Source: an uncultured Draconibacterium sp.
GTDB lineage: Bacteria > Bacteroidota > Bacteroidia > Bacteroidales > Prolixibacteraceae
DNA: 64,000 nt
Reading direction: 5' to 3'
Assembly (NCBI RefSeq): GCF_963675585.1
Contig: NZ_OY776414.1
Span: 785,001-849,000 of the forward strand
This document shows positions 1 through 8,493 of this stretch, piece after piece. Below the pieces are notes generated by a model that saw nothing but the letters and a program-made list of their open reading frames with translations, made no database searches and was not told the DNA's origin. Both the position numbers and the translations under genes were made by a program. Each line of letters begins with the position of its first letter. Positions within the stretch are counted from its first letter, which is position 1.

Positions 1-703
1 CGAAGTTTTTTGGCCACTGAATAATTTGCATTGCTGCGTTGTCAACAAACATGTATTCTGTTTTTATTTCAGGATAATTCGGAGCCATTTCCTGGGCCAC
101 TTCGCGCCATAAACGCGAGCTTTCCAAAACATTTGCTTTATCAACCACAGTTAGTTTTTTATTACGTTTTGCTGCAAACTCATAACCTAACTTCAGGATA
201 CGCTCCACTTCCATGCGCGTGTAAATACATGTGTCATAAGCCGTGTTGCCATCATCTTTGCGTCCTTTGTCGCCAAAATACATTCCACCGGTTAATTCAC
301 GGATACAAACAAAATCGGCACCTTCAACCAACTCGCGACGAAGCGGAGACTTGTGCAACAAAGATTCGAAAGTTTCAACCGGACGAATATTGGCATACAA
401 TCCCAATTTTTTACGCATGGCAAGCAAACCTTGCTCGGGGCGAACTTTTGCTTTTGGATTGTTGTCGAATTTTGGATCGCCAATGGCACCAAACAAAACA
501 GCATCGGCTTTCATACAAAGTTCGTGTGTTGTTTCAGGGTAGGGATCGCCTACCGCATCAATGGCACAAGCACCTGTAATTCCTTCTGTATATTCTAATT
601 CGTGGTTGAATTTTGTAGCTACGGCTTTAACCGCTTTCATTGCCTGATCAACAATCTCAGGTCCGATCCCGTCGCCGGGAAGTAATGCAATATTTAGTTT
701 CAT
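1..703 (-). CDS. leuB: 3-isopropylmalate dehydrogenase (partial, C-terminus off window)
   Basis: Catalyses the NAD-dependent oxidative decarboxylation of 3-isopropylmalate in leucine synthesis, in the cytoplasm. The reverse strand reads [20 protein letters not shown] from an ATG at 703, the family's N-terminal nucleotide-binding signature. It is followed by the usual ELTGGMYFG segment and [10 protein letters not shown], which carries substrate-contacting residues. About 234 codons are present and the frame stays open to the window edge, so roughly a third of the protein (family about 350 aa) is missing. It is the last visible gene of the leuA-leuC-leuD-synthase-leuB operon, 74 bases after the preceding gene. 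Identification is secure. Confidence 0.95.
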   Translation of the reverse strand, partial: MKLNIALLPGDGIGPEIVDQAMKAVKAVATKFNHELEYTEGITGACAIDAVGDPYPETTHELCMKADAVLFGAIGDPKFDNNPKAKVRPEQGLLAMRKKLGLYANIRPVETFESLLHKSPLRRELVEGADFVCIRELTGGMYFGDKGRKDDGNTAYDTCIYTRMEVERILKLGYEFAAKRNKKLTVVDKANVLESSRLWREVAQEMAPNYPEIKTEYMFVDNAAMQIIQWPKNF

Positions 704-732
704 TTTTTAAAGAAGTTGTCTGAAGCCATAGT

Positions 733-755
733 CCAAAGTTTCAGAAGAACTTTGG
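733..755. repeat. 8-bp inverted repeat (hairpin) in the leuB gap
   Basis: CCAAAGTT and AACTTTGG are separated by 7 bases. The hairpin lies in the gap between the second synthase gene and leuB. On the operon (minus) strand no T-run follows, so it is not an obvious terminator. It could be an mRNA processing or stabilising hairpin (inference). Confidence 0.4.
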
Positions 756-777
756 TTTTTATCTTATGCTTCTATTT

Positions 778-2346
778 TTAGTTTTTATTTAATTTTTCGG
801 TATGGTACTCGTTTTCAATCACGTTCAGCATTCTGATCGTGGCCAGAATGGCAGCCGTATTTTGGTCAGGATGTAATCCTTTTGTTTTAAACTCGTGGTT
901 GTTACGCCATGTAATAACCGTTTCAACCAAGGCATTTGTGCTTCCGCCAGGAGGAATAGTTACCACATAATCGACTAAAACAGGGAATGTTTTTTTGAGT
1001 CGTTTGTATATCTTTTGTAAGGCATTTACAAAAGCATTGTATTGTCCGTCTCCGTCGCTGTATTCTTCATATATTTTTTTGTCGATCTCTAGCGAAACAC
1101 TGGCTACCGGACGCAAGCCCATGGTGTAGTGAACCGAGTAGTTAATTACTCTTACTTTTTGCTCAAAGAAATCATTTTCTAATACATCGGCAACAATATA
1201 TGGTAGCTCGTCGCTTGTAATGGTTTCTTTTTGATCGGCTAATTCAATAATCCGGTCGGTTACTTTTTTCAACGACTCTTTGTCGAGTTCAATTCCAAGG
1301 TCCTCCAGATTTTTTTTGATGTTTGCTTTTCCCGAAGTTTTACCCAGTGCATATTGACGTGTTCTTCCAAAACGCTCAGGAAGTAATTCGTTAAAATAAA
1401 GGTTGTTTTTGCTGTCACCGTCGGCGTGAATTCCGCTACATTGCGTAAATACAAATTCACCAATTAAAGGTTTATTGGTTGGAATTCGAATGCCTGAAAA
1501 AGATTCAACCAGTTTGGAAACCTTGTTTAACTGTGCTTCGTTAACATTGGTTTTCATATGCAGGTGATCTTGTATGGTTGCAATAACACTCGAAAGCGGT
1601 GCATTTCCTGCCCGTTCGCCCAAGCCATTAACAGTAGTGTGAATACAACGTATTCCAGCTTTAATGGCGTGAAATACATTGGCTATGGCAAGGTCGTAGT
1701 CGTTGTGTGCATGAAAATCGAAATCTACATCCGGAAACGTTTCAATCATGTCCAGGCAAAAATCATAGGTCTCATCCGGATCTAAAATGCCGAGCGTATC
1801 GGGGAGCATAATTCGTTCTACATTTTCATTTTTCAGGTTTTCCACCATAAAATGAACATAGTCTTTTGAATTACGCATGCCATTCGACCAGTCTTCAAGG
1901 TAAACATTAACCTTGATACCCATTTCGGTGGCATTGTTGATTACCTGTTTGATGTCTTCAACATGTTGTTCCGGCGTTTTACGAAGTTGCTCGGTTACAT
2001 GTTTGTACGAACCTTTGCAAAGTAAATTAATTACTTTTCCACCGGCATCGGCAATCCATTGAAGCGATATTTTTCCATCGACAAAACCCAGAACCTCCAC
2101 TTTATCGAGATGTCCTTTTTGCGCTGCCCATTGCATTACTTTTTGTGTACCCTTAAATTCACCTTCCGATACACGCGCCGAAGCAATTTCAATTCGATCC
2201 ACTTTTACATCTTCGAGCAATACTTTTGCCACACTTAGTTTTTCACCTTCGCTAAACGAAACTCCCGAAGTTTGTTCCCCGTCGCGAAGTGTTGTATCCA
2301 TTATGGTCAGACGTTTGCCTGAAATTTCTACTGTTTTGCCTGTCAT
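778..2346 (-). CDS. Alpha-isopropylmalate synthase/citramalate synthase family protein
   Basis: A DRE-TIM metallolyase of 522 aa that condenses acetyl-CoA with a 2-oxo acid. The N-terminal catalytic domain has the signature [20 protein letters not shown] and a metal-binding HAHND motif, followed by GERAGN. The C-terminal third is a LeuA-type regulatory domain. It is clearly different from the 501-aa LeuA upstream, so the operon carries two synthases. Specificity is not resolved: it could be a citramalate synthase feeding isoleucine or a second isopropylmalate synthase. The ATG at 2346 is chosen because an upstream in-frame start at 2409 would place a palindromic intergenic repeat (2371-2445) inside the protein. 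A similar synthase lies between leuD and leuB in Bacteroides, as I recall. Confidence 0.85.
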   Translation of the reverse strand: MTGKTVEISGKRLTIMDTTLRDGEQTSGVSFSEGEKLSVAKVLLEDVKVDRIEIASARVSEGEFKGTQKVMQWAAQKGHLDKVEVLGFVDGKISLQWIADAGGKVINLLCKGSYKHVTEQLRKTPEQHVEDIKQVINNATEMGIKVNVYLEDWSNGMRNSKDYVHFMVENLKNENVERIMLPDTLGILDPDETYDFCLDMIETFPDVDFDFHAHNDYDLAIANVFHAIKAGIRCIHTTVNGLGERAGNAPLSSVIATIQDHLHMKTNVNEAQLNKVSKLVESFSGIRIPTNKPLIGEFVFTQCSGIHADGDSKNNLYFNELLPERFGRTRQYALGKTSGKANIKKNLEDLGIELDKESLKKVTDRIIELADQKETITSDELPYIVADVLENDFFEQKVRVINYSVHYTMGLRPVASVSLEIDKKIYEEYSDGDGQYNAFVNALQKIYKRLKKTFPVLVDYVVTIPPGGSTNALVETVITWRNNHEFKTKGLHPDQNTAAILATIRMLNVIENEYHTEKLNKN

Positions 2347-2370
2347 AATTCTATCTGTCTGTTTTTTATT

Positions 2371-2445
2371 GTCATTTCGAAGAAGGTACGACTGAGAAAT
2401 CTGTTTCAATGTGAGAGATTTCTCATCCTACGTCTTCGAAATGAC
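2371..2445. repeat. REP-like palindromic intergenic element
   Basis: The outer arms GTCATTTCGAAGA (2371-2383) and its exact reverse complement (2433-2445) enclose an inner 9-bp inverted repeat, GAGAAATCT (2394-2402) with AGATTTCTC (2416-2424). It lies between leuD and the second synthase. Related sequences occur at 4608-4686, 17589-17630 and 51056-51209 in this window, which marks a dispersed family. Confidence 0.7.
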
Positions 2446-2459
2446 AGCTAAACGAAAAG

Positions 2460-3047
2460 TTATGCAACTTCAAATTCTGCAATCTTTTCTTTCATTTCAA
2501 CCAGGTAGTCGATATCGTCTAATCCGTTTTGCAAACAATGTTTTTTATACGGGTTGATCTCAAAATCAGTTGTTTCGCCCGTTGCTGAAATGGTAAATGT
2601 CTGTTTCTCAATATCCACATCAAAAGTTGTATTTGCATCCTTTTCAATTGCTGCAAAAATCTTTTGAAGGAACTCAGGAGAAACAACAACAGGTAGGAGT
2701 CCGTTGTTCAATGCATTACCTTTAAAAATATCGGCAAAGAAACTTGAAACTACCACACGGAATCCATAATCGTAGATTGCCCAGGCAGCATGCTCGCGGC
2801 TCGAGCCACTTCCAAAGTTTTTTCCACCCACCAGAATTTTACCTGAATAGGTTGGATCATTTAACGGAAAATCAGCTTTTGGACTTCCATCTTTTTCATA
2901 TCTCCAGTCGCGAAAAAGGTTGTCGCCAAAGCCTTTACGTTCAACAGCTTTTAAAAAGCGAGCCGGAATAATCTGGTCGGTATCTACGTTCTCGATGGGC
3001 AGCGGCACTGCCGGAGAAGTTATTTTATTGAATTTATCGTATGCCAT
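2460..3047 (-). CDS. leuD: 3-isopropylmalate dehydratase small subunit
   Basis: Small (swivel) subunit of isopropylmalate isomerase, which pairs with LeuC to interconvert 2- and 3-isopropylmalate. The 195 aa match the usual length of about 200. The N-terminal half contains [17 protein letters not shown], and the typical active-site loop [10 protein letters not shown] follows near residue 80, with [13 protein letters not shown] after it. The ATG at 3047 is the natural start. It is separated from leuC by 144 bases that contain a large palindromic element. Cytoplasmic; identification secure. Confidence 0.96.
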   Translation of the reverse strand: MAYDKFNKITSPAVPLPIENVDTDQIIPARFLKAVERKGFGDNLFRDWRYEKDGSPKADFPLNDPTYSGKILVGGKNFGSGSSREHAAWAIYDYGFRVVVSSFFADIFKGNALNNGLLPVVVSPEFLQKIFAAIEKDANTTFDVDIEKQTFTISATGETTDFEINPYKKHCLQNGLDDIDYLVEMKEKIAEFEVA

Positions 3048-3084
3048 TTTATTGAATATTTTTTATTGACTATTTATTAAGACG

Positions 3085-3182
3085 ACCACCCCGTCCCGGA
3101 TTTCCGGGACACCCCTCCTAATGGAGGGGAAATTTCTCCTCCTTTTAGGTGGAGTACTCCGACTTTGTCGGAAGGAGGTGGT
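3085..3182. repeat. Multi-hairpin palindromic repeat between leuC and leuD
   Basis: The ends ACCACC (3085-3090) and GGTGGT (3177-3182) are inverted. Inside are further small hairpins: GTCCCGG/CCGGGAC, CCCCTCC/GGAGGGG, CTCC/GGAG and CTCCGAC/GTCGGA. The 98-bp element could fold like a cloverleaf. This kind of ACCACC...GGTGGT intergenic element is common in Bacteroidota genomes (recollection, not a search). It is a different family from the GTCATTTCGA element. Confidence 0.7.
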
Positions 3183-3191
3183 TATATTTTT

Positions 3192-4592
3192 TTATAACAT
3201 TTCTCTTGGATCGCTGATTACGCCGTTAACCGCAGCTGCTGCTGCTGTTAATGGGCTTGCCAGCAATGTTCTTGCTCCGGGGCCCTGACGTCCTTCAAAG
3301 TTTCTGTTCGATGTTGAAACCGAATATTTACCTTCCGGAATTTTATCGTCATTCATGGCCAAACATGCAGAACATCCGGGTTGACGTAATTTAAACCCTG
3401 CTTCTTCCAGAATTTCAACCAATCCTTCTGCTATAATCTGGTTTTCCACTTGTTTCGATCCGGGAACCAGCCAGGCAGTAACGTTGTCGGCTTTTTTCTT
3501 GCCTTTAACAAAGGCTGCAAATTCTCTGAAATCTTCAATTCTACCGTTGGTACAGCTACCCAGAAAAACGTAATCTATTGTTTTGCCTTTCATGGCTTCA
3601 CCTTGCTGGTATCCCATGTATTGCAACGATTTTTCGTAGGTTGTTTTGTCGCTGCCTTCCATTCCTTCTGTAGTTGGAATCGTTTGCGAAACGCCAATTC
3701 CCATACCCGGATTTGTTCCGTAGGTAATCATTGGCTCAATGTCGGCTGCATCAAATGTAAGTTCTGTATCAAATACCGCTCCGTCATCCGATTTTAGATC
3801 AGACCAGGTTGCAACTGCTTTGTCCCAGTCATCACCTTTTGGTGCAAACTGACGGCCTTTAATATAATCGATTGTAGTTTCATCAGGGGCGATCATTCCT
3901 CCACGGGCACCACTTTCAATACTCAGGTTACACAAGGTCATACGACCTTCCATTGTTAAACTGGTAATTGCCGAACCTGCATATTCAATAAAATGACCTG
4001 TTCCACCACTGGTAGAAATTTTTGAGATAATGTAAAGTGCAATGTCTTTTGCAGTAACACCTTTTCCCAATTCGCCATTTATGGTAATTTTCATTTTTTT
4101 AGGTTTTGGCTGCATAATACACTGGCTGGCCAAAACCATTTCCACTTCGCTGGTACCAATTCCAAAGGCAATGGCACCAAAAGCACCGTGAGTAGAAGTG
4201 TGACTGTCGCCACAAACGATGGTCATTCCCGGCTGGGTTAATCCCATTTCAGGTCCAATAATGTGAACCACGCCGTGTCCTTCAGAACCCAAATCGTGAT
4301 GAGTAATGTCATGTTCAGCACAATTCGCCTTTAACATTTCAAGCTGATGACGCGAAAGTTCATCTTTAATCGACATGTGCTGGTCGATTGTTGGAACGTT
4401 GTGGTCGGGAGTAGCCGTGGTTTTTTCCGGACGGAATACTTTTAACCCGCGGTTTTTTAATCCTAAAAAGGCTACCGGACTTGTTACTTCATGTATAAAG
4501 TGACGATCGATATATAATACGTTTGGTCCGCCTTCAACCTGTTTTACAACGTGTGCATCCCAAATTTTATCAAATAATGTTTTTGCTGTCAT
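3192..4592 (-). CDS. leuC: 3-isopropylmalate dehydratase large subunit
   Basis: Aconitase-family large subunit carrying the [4Fe-4S] cluster that isomerises isopropylmalate together with LeuD. At 466 aa it has the family length. Cluster ligands are visible in [10 protein letters not shown] and in [13 protein letters not shown]. The N-terminal part has [15 protein letters not shown], and [13 protein letters not shown] is the conserved aconitase segment. The ATG at 4592 is clear. It is followed by leuD and preceded by leuA, each time with a palindromic repeat in the gap, so it belongs to the attenuated leu operon. Confidence 0.97.
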   Translation of the reverse strand: MTAKTLFDKIWDAHVVKQVEGGPNVLYIDRHFIHEVTSPVAFLGLKNRGLKVFRPEKTTATPDHNVPTIDQHMSIKDELSRHQLEMLKANCAEHDITHHDLGSEGHGVVHIIGPEMGLTQPGMTIVCGDSHTSTHGAFGAIAFGIGTSEVEMVLASQCIMQPKPKKMKITINGELGKGVTAKDIALYIISKISTSGGTGHFIEYAGSAITSLTMEGRMTLCNLSIESGARGGMIAPDETTIDYIKGRQFAPKGDDWDKAVATWSDLKSDDGAVFDTELTFDAADIEPMITYGTNPGMGIGVSQTIPTTEGMEGSDKTTYEKSLQYMGYQQGEAMKGKTIDYVFLGSCTNGRIEDFREFAAFVKGKKKADNVTAWLVPGSKQVENQIIAEGLVEILEEAGFKLRQPGCSACLAMNDDKIPEGKYSVSTSNRNFEGRQGPGARTLLASPLTAAAAAVNGVISDPREML

Positions 4593-4607
4593 ATTTATAA
4601 TCTTCTT

Positions 4608-4686
4608 GTCATCTCGATCCGTCAGTTGACGGAGAGAAATCTGTTCCTTTTTGTAACAGATTTCTCCTCCTGGCTCGTCGAAACAA
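4608..4686. repeat. REP-like palindromic element between leuA and leuC
   Basis: A strong inner hairpin, GAGAAATCTGTT with AACAGATTTCTC, is flanked by GTCATCTCGA (4608-4617) and an imperfect inverted partner ending near 4686. It has the same layout as the element at 2371-2445 (GTCATTTCGA outside, AGAAATCT inside), so it is a diverged copy of the same family. Confidence 0.65.
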
Positions 4687-4704
4687 CAGCGTTAAACTCT
4701 AATC

Positions 4705-6210
4705 TTAGTTTGCTACCGGTAATTTGTTAATGGCATCTAAAAATGCTTCTACCGATGCAGTAATAATGTCGGTGTGTGCTCCAAAACCATGGAACATTTG
4801 ATCTTCGTATTCAACCTGCATATGAACTTTTCCAATGTCGTCGCTACCACGAGTGATGGCTTGCACCAAAAACTCTTCGATTACAACCTGGCGGTGAATG
4901 ATTTCTTTTACAGCTTTAATGGCTGCATCAACCGGTCCGTTTCCTGAAGTGGTTGCATCAAACATTTCGCCGGCAATATTTAATCGAACCGAAGCCATTG
5001 GTTTCAGATCTTTTCCGGTAACCACCTGCAAATAATCCAGTTTAATACGGCGTTCCTGGCGGGTTGCATCTCCAACCAACAAAGCGATATCGTCGTCGCG
5101 GATGTCTTTTTTCTTATCAGCCAGTTTTAAGAACTGTTCGTATACTTTGTCTAATTTTTCTTTGTCAAGTGTAAATCCAAGCAACTCCAAACGGTGTTTT
5201 AATGCAGCACGTCCGCTACGGGCAGTTAACAAAATAGCCGATTCGTTAATACCCACATCGGTTGGATCCATGATTTCATAATTCTCGCGGTTTTTCAAAA
5301 CACCGTCCTGGTGAATACCCGATGAGTGCGCAAATGCATTACGTCCAACCACTGCTTTGTTAGGTTGTACCGGCATGTTCATTAAGGTTGAAACCAAACG
5401 GCTTGTACCGTAAATCTTTTTGGTATTGACGCCTGTATCGATTCCCAACGCTTTGTAATGTGTTTTTAAAGTCATTACAACTTCTTCCAGCGATGTATTA
5501 CCGGCACGTTCGCCAATTCCGTTAATGGTAACCTCGGCCTGGCGGGCGCCATTTAAAATACCCGAAATGGTGTTGGCAGTTGCCATACCCAAATCGTTGT
5601 GGCAGTGTGTAGAAATTACGGCTTTATGGATATTTGGAACATTCTCCATTAAGTATTTAATTTTTGCACCAAATTCGTGGGGCAGGGTATATCCTGTTGT
5701 GTCAGGAATATTTACCACAGTAGCACCGGCTTTGATAACCGCTTCAATTACACGGGCAAGGTATTCGTTTCCTGTACGCCCGGCATCTTCGGCATAAAAC
5801 TCCACATCTTCAACGTATTTTTTTGCGTATTTTACAGCTTCAACTCCACGCTCAATAATGGCATCCGGATTTGAATTGAGTTTGTGGTAAATGTGAAAAT
5901 CTGATGTTCCGATACCGGTATGAATACGACCTTTTTTAGCGTATTTGAGTGATTCGGCGGCTACATCAATATCTTTTTGTACTGCGCGGGTTAAGGCACA
6001 AATGGTTGGCCATGTTACCGCTTTCGAGATCTCTACTACCGATTCAAAATCGCCGGGGCTTGAAATTGGAAATCCTGCTTCAATTACATCCACTCCCAAA
6101 TCCTGCAATGCTCTGGCAACTTCAATCTTTTCTACCGTGTTCAACTGACAACCCGGAACCTGTTCTCCGTCCCTCAACGTTGTGTCGAAAATGTAAAGTC
6201 TGTCTGTCAT
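4705..6210 (-). CDS. leuA: 2-isopropylmalate synthase
   Basis: Committed step of leucine synthesis: acetyl-CoA plus 2-oxoisovalerate gives 2-isopropylmalate. The 501-aa protein starts with [20 protein letters not shown], carries the metal-binding HCHND segment and [11 protein letters not shown], and ends in a C-terminal regulatory domain from about residue 360 that is expected to bind leucine. The ATG at 6210 is clear. It is the first structural gene of the operon, about 300 bases downstream of a Leu/Ile-rich leader peptide with an attenuator, so transcription is probably controlled by the charging of leucine and isoleucine tRNAs as well as by enzyme feedback (inference). Confidence 0.95.
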   Translation of the reverse strand: MTDRLYIFDTTLRDGEQVPGCQLNTVEKIEVARALQDLGVDVIEAGFPISSPGDFESVVEISKAVTWPTICALTRAVQKDIDVAAESLKYAKKGRIHTGIGTSDFHIYHKLNSNPDAIIERGVEAVKYAKKYVEDVEFYAEDAGRTGNEYLARVIEAVIKAGATVVNIPDTTGYTLPHEFGAKIKYLMENVPNIHKAVISTHCHNDLGMATANTISGILNGARQAEVTINGIGERAGNTSLEEVVMTLKTHYKALGIDTGVNTKKIYGTSRLVSTLMNMPVQPNKAVVGRNAFAHSSGIHQDGVLKNRENYEIMDPTDVGINESAILLTARSGRAALKHRLELLGFTLDKEKLDKVYEQFLKLADKKKDIRDDDIALLVGDATRQERRIKLDYLQVVTGKDLKPMASVRLNIAGEMFDATTSGNGPVDAAIKAVKEIIHRQVVIEEFLVQAITRGSDDIGKVHMQVEYEDQMFHGFGAHTDIITASVEAFLDAINKLPVAN

Positions 6211-6253
6211 GTCAATTTATTTATCAATTGTTATTATTTCTTCTTTTTCTATT

Positions 6254-6371
6254 TACCCCCTGTTTCGGTCTTGCTTCGTAACACGGAGCTTGCGGCCTCA
6301 ACTGTCCCCCTTCTTATAGGGGAACAATCGTTCTAACAATCGCTTGTGGTTGTTAGATAAGATAGGGGGTA
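6254..6371. repeat. Multi-hairpin palindromic repeat in leu leader
   Basis: The ends TACCCCC (6254-6260) and GGGGGTA (6365-6371) are inverted, with inner hairpins TCCCC...GGGGA and CTAACAA...TTGTTAG. It is built like the element at 3085-3182 and lies between the attenuator and the leuA start, so it is transcribed in the leuA 5' UTR. Confidence 0.6.
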
Positions 6372-6373
6372 CT

Positions 6374-6445
6374 AAAAAAGCCACCCTCAATTATGAGAAT
6401 GGCTTTTCATTTTTTCCTATATCGTTTTTCAACATACCACTCTCA
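6374..6445 (-). terminator. Transcription attenuator (terminator plus antiterminator) of leu operon
   Basis: On the minus strand, AAAAGCCA and TGGCTTTT with an inner TCTCA/TGAG pairing form a stem (6376-6407) followed by a run of T (6374-6379), an intrinsic terminator before leuA. The alternative partner TGAGAGTGG (6437-6445) pairs over 9 bp, with one G-U, to CCATTCTCA (6394-6402). That segment is the left arm of the terminator, so the two folds exclude each other. The antiterminator arm starts in the stop codon of the leader peptide, the geometry expected for ribosome-mediated attenuation. Confidence 0.8.
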
Positions 6446-6511
6446 ATTCAGTCTTGTAAGAAGAAGAATACCAATGAGTAGGCTAAGAATAGATATGTTG
6501 ATGTTTTTCAT
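6443..6511 (-). CDS. Leu/Ile-rich leader peptide of the leu operon
   Basis: A 22-codon reading frame from ATG at 6511 to TGA at 6443. It begins MKNINISILSLLIG and continues with a run of three CTT leucine codons. Twelve of 22 residues are leucine (7) or isoleucine (5). It ends exactly where the antiterminator arm begins and is followed by an intrinsic terminator before leuA. A weak ribosome site (AGGAAAT) lies about 13 bases upstream. Ribosome stalling on Leu or Ile codons would favour the antiterminator. This is the classical logic of amino-acid operon attenuation, read here directly from codons and structure but not tested. Confidence 0.8.
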   Translation of the reverse strand: MKNINISILSLLIGILLLTRLN

Positions 6512-6531
6512 TATTTACTTACGATTTCCTG

Positions 6532-6539
6532 CAAATATG
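6532..6539 (-). promoter_or_regulatory. Candidate -7 box of leu operon promoter
   Basis: CATATTTG on the minus strand matches the Bacteroidota -7 consensus TAnnTTTG except for the first base. It lies about 20 bases upstream of the leader peptide ATG, which would give a transcript starting near 6525. No convincing -33 TTTG was seen. Confidence 0.4.
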
Positions 6540-6643
6540 AAAAAATAATTTTAAAATGAAAATAAATAAGAGGTTTTTGTACGAAAATTTTAGAATAATA
6601 CCGAAAACTCCTATTTTCCTTAACGTTGGAGTAACTTTGGAAA

Positions 6644-6804
6644 AGCATCAAGCATCAAGCATCAAGTATCAAGCATCAAGCATCAAGCATCAAGTATCGA
6701 GTATCAAGAATGCAGTATCAAGTATCCAGTATCAAGTATCCAGTATCCAGCATCAAGTGTCAAGCATCAAGTATCCAGTACCAAGCATCGAGTATCCAGT
6801 ATCA
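6644..6804. repeat. Heptamer tandem repeat, 23 units
   Basis: Exactly 161 bases form 23 consecutive units of 7 bp with consensus AGYATCM (mostly AGCATCA, AGTATCA or AGTATCC). The first units are nearly identical and later ones vary, with unit 10 (AGAATGC) the most diverged. It lies between the 3' end of the OstA-like gene (minus) and the leu promoter. The unit length is not a multiple of 3 in DNA turns or codons, so reading frames through it are incidental. The flanks 6805-6885 hold nothing recognisable. Confidence 0.9.
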
Positions 6805-6885
6805 AATTGCTCTAACAATCCAAAAGTCCGACTATCCGACCATTCGGGAATCGAACTCAAACCACAAACAATTCATCCCTAATCT

Positions 6886-8493
6886 CTATTCTTTTGAGCG
6901 CTTGTTGGCTGCCGGTTTTTCTTTCGCTTCCTCTTCCGGCTGAACAGATTGTTTTGTAGGATATCTGAAAATATCGTGTTTTGACAAAGGACGTAATTTT
7001 ATTTTCCACTCGAAACCGGAAAGTGTTTTATCGGCTTCGGTTAAGTCAACCAGTGGTTTTAGTTCTCCTTCGGGTTGCGTTAAAAAGGAAATTTTATGAA
7101 TCTGGCCCTCTTTAAAACGAATGGCAATTTTGCTGCTTTCGGCATGGTTCAATCCAATTATAGCTTCTTTGTCGCGAGCATAATAAAGGGTTTGCCCGTT
7201 TCCGTCCACATCCACATTGTTGAGCTTGCCATTAATTACAAAACCAATCATGTCTTTCCCTTTTATCTGGTCGAAACGTGCCGAATCCATTTTTGAAATG
7301 ATAAAGCTGTTCTTTTTCAGATGCATTTCATCGGGCGAATTACTGAATTGCCGCAGTTCAATGTAATCGGCATTTAACTGGTGGTTCTCCGACCAGATTA
7401 CCGGATTACTGTGCAACTGAACCAGCGAGTCTTTCGAGAAATAAATCAAAGAGTCGCAAACGCCCTGGATGTCGTTTCTGAAAAAGCGAACGCCGTAAAA
7501 TGCCTTAACCACGTTGGCTCCTTCAATGGTGTCGGGTAGTGTACGCAGGGTATCGGCATGTAAATACAAACTGTCGGCATCGTTGTACACAATAAAAACC
7601 GCAGAGTCGGTAGCTGTGGCAATTTCTGTTAATTCATTAAAAATGACTTTGTTTCCTTCTACAATGGTTCGGTTTTCGTAATCTTCCATGTGCACAGCAC
7701 CGGTTGCCATTCCATCGCCATTTTCTTTGTTGTAGCTGATATCGTTTGCAGTAAGTAGCTGCGTGTCATTGTACACTTTCGGATTAACCGATAGATTGGC
7801 TTCTCCGGTTTGGGTGTTGTACCAGCCGTCTTCGGCATACAAGGTATTTGTCGAATCCTGAATGGTGGTTGGCCCATCGAGATAAATGACCTCGGTTGTG
7901 GTGTTGTATCGGATGTCGTCGCTGGAAAGTGTATAATTTTTATCGAAGCCTTTTACACTGTCGGTAAAATGAATAACATCGTCGTTTAAGTAGTATTTTC
8001 CTATCTGGCTCGTTAAGGTATTTGTGCTATCCACAATCGTTCCTTTACAGTCGTAGTAACCAATTCGCTGCTCAATATCGTAATCCAGCGTGTCGGTGGT
8101 AAGTGTTATGTCTTTGTTTTTAAGAATAACATTGTGAATGGCTTGTGCAAAATTGTTATCGCCATCGTAAAATGCCTTTTTAGCATACAAATGAAGCGTG
8201 TCGCCCTGGTTTATGTGCACGTGTCCAAATGCATCAACGCGGTTGGTTCCATTGTATGTGTATGCACTGTCGCAATACATCAAAATATCGTTGTGCTTTA
8301 TTATTACACTGTCGATTAAACGCTGTGCATTGGCAATGGATGCGTTTTCCTGCAACGATCCTGCCTGAATAATTTCTACTTTTTTCTTTTCCTGCGATAC
8401 GGCACTAAAAGCAAGAATCGATAGAAATAGTACAAGCGTAAACCGAAACTGAGAGTTTGATAAGGATTTTATTTTATACACAAAAGAATGCAT
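6886..8493 (-). CDS. OstA/LptA-like outer-membrane assembly protein
   Basis: A secreted 535-aa protein. The N-terminus has a signal peptide (hydrophobic stretch FTLVLFLSILAFSAVS, about residues 18-33). The body repeats a beta-jellyroll pattern of the OstA/LptA type, for example VDAFGHVHINQGDTLHLYAK and later ATGAVHMEDYENRTIVEG, which in LptA-family proteins binds the lipid part of LPS in the periplasm. The C-terminus is charged (EEEAKEKPAANKRSKE). Its ATG shares one base with the stop of the MoxR gene (TAATG), so the two are co-translated. A role in LPS transport is inferred from the family. Confidence 0.75.
   Translation of the reverse strand: MHSFVYKIKSLSNSQFRFTLVLFLSILAFSAVSQEKKKVEIIQAGSLQENASIANAQRLIDSVIIKHNDILMYCDSAYTYNGTNRVDAFGHVHINQGDTLHLYAKKAFYDGDNNFAQAIHNVILKNKDITLTTDTLDYDIEQRIGYYDCKGTIVDSTNTLTSQIGKYYLNDDVIHFTDSVKGFDKNYTLSSDDIRYNTTTEVIYLDGPTTIQDSTNTLYAEDGWYNTQTGEANLSVNPKVYNDTQLLTANDISYNKENGDGMATGAVHMEDYENRTIVEGNKVIFNELTEIATATDSAVFIVYNDADSLYLHADTLRTLPDTIEGANVVKAFYGVRFFRNDIQGVCDSLIYFSKDSLVQLHSNPVIWSENHQLNADYIELRQFSNSPDEMHLKKNSFIISKMDSARFDQIKGKDMIGFVINGKLNNVDVDGNGQTLYYARDKEAIIGLNHAESSKIAIRFKEGQIHKISFLTQPEGELKPLVDLTEADKTLSGFEWKIKLRPLSKHDIFRYPTKQSVQPEEEAKEKPAANKRSKE

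Noticed and set aside
2346-2409. Longer start for the second IPMS-family synthase at 2409
   Set aside because: The extension lies inside a palindromic intergenic repeat (2371-2445) and adds no conserved residues.
6644-6804. Heptamer array as a CRISPR
   Set aside because: Units are 7 bp, directly adjacent, with no spacers; no cas genes nearby.
6556-6943. Open reading frames of 77-108 codons through the heptamer array
   Set aside because: Their sequence is only the translated 7-bp repeat (repetitive Ser/Ile/Lys pattern) plus flanks; no protein-like composition or start signal.
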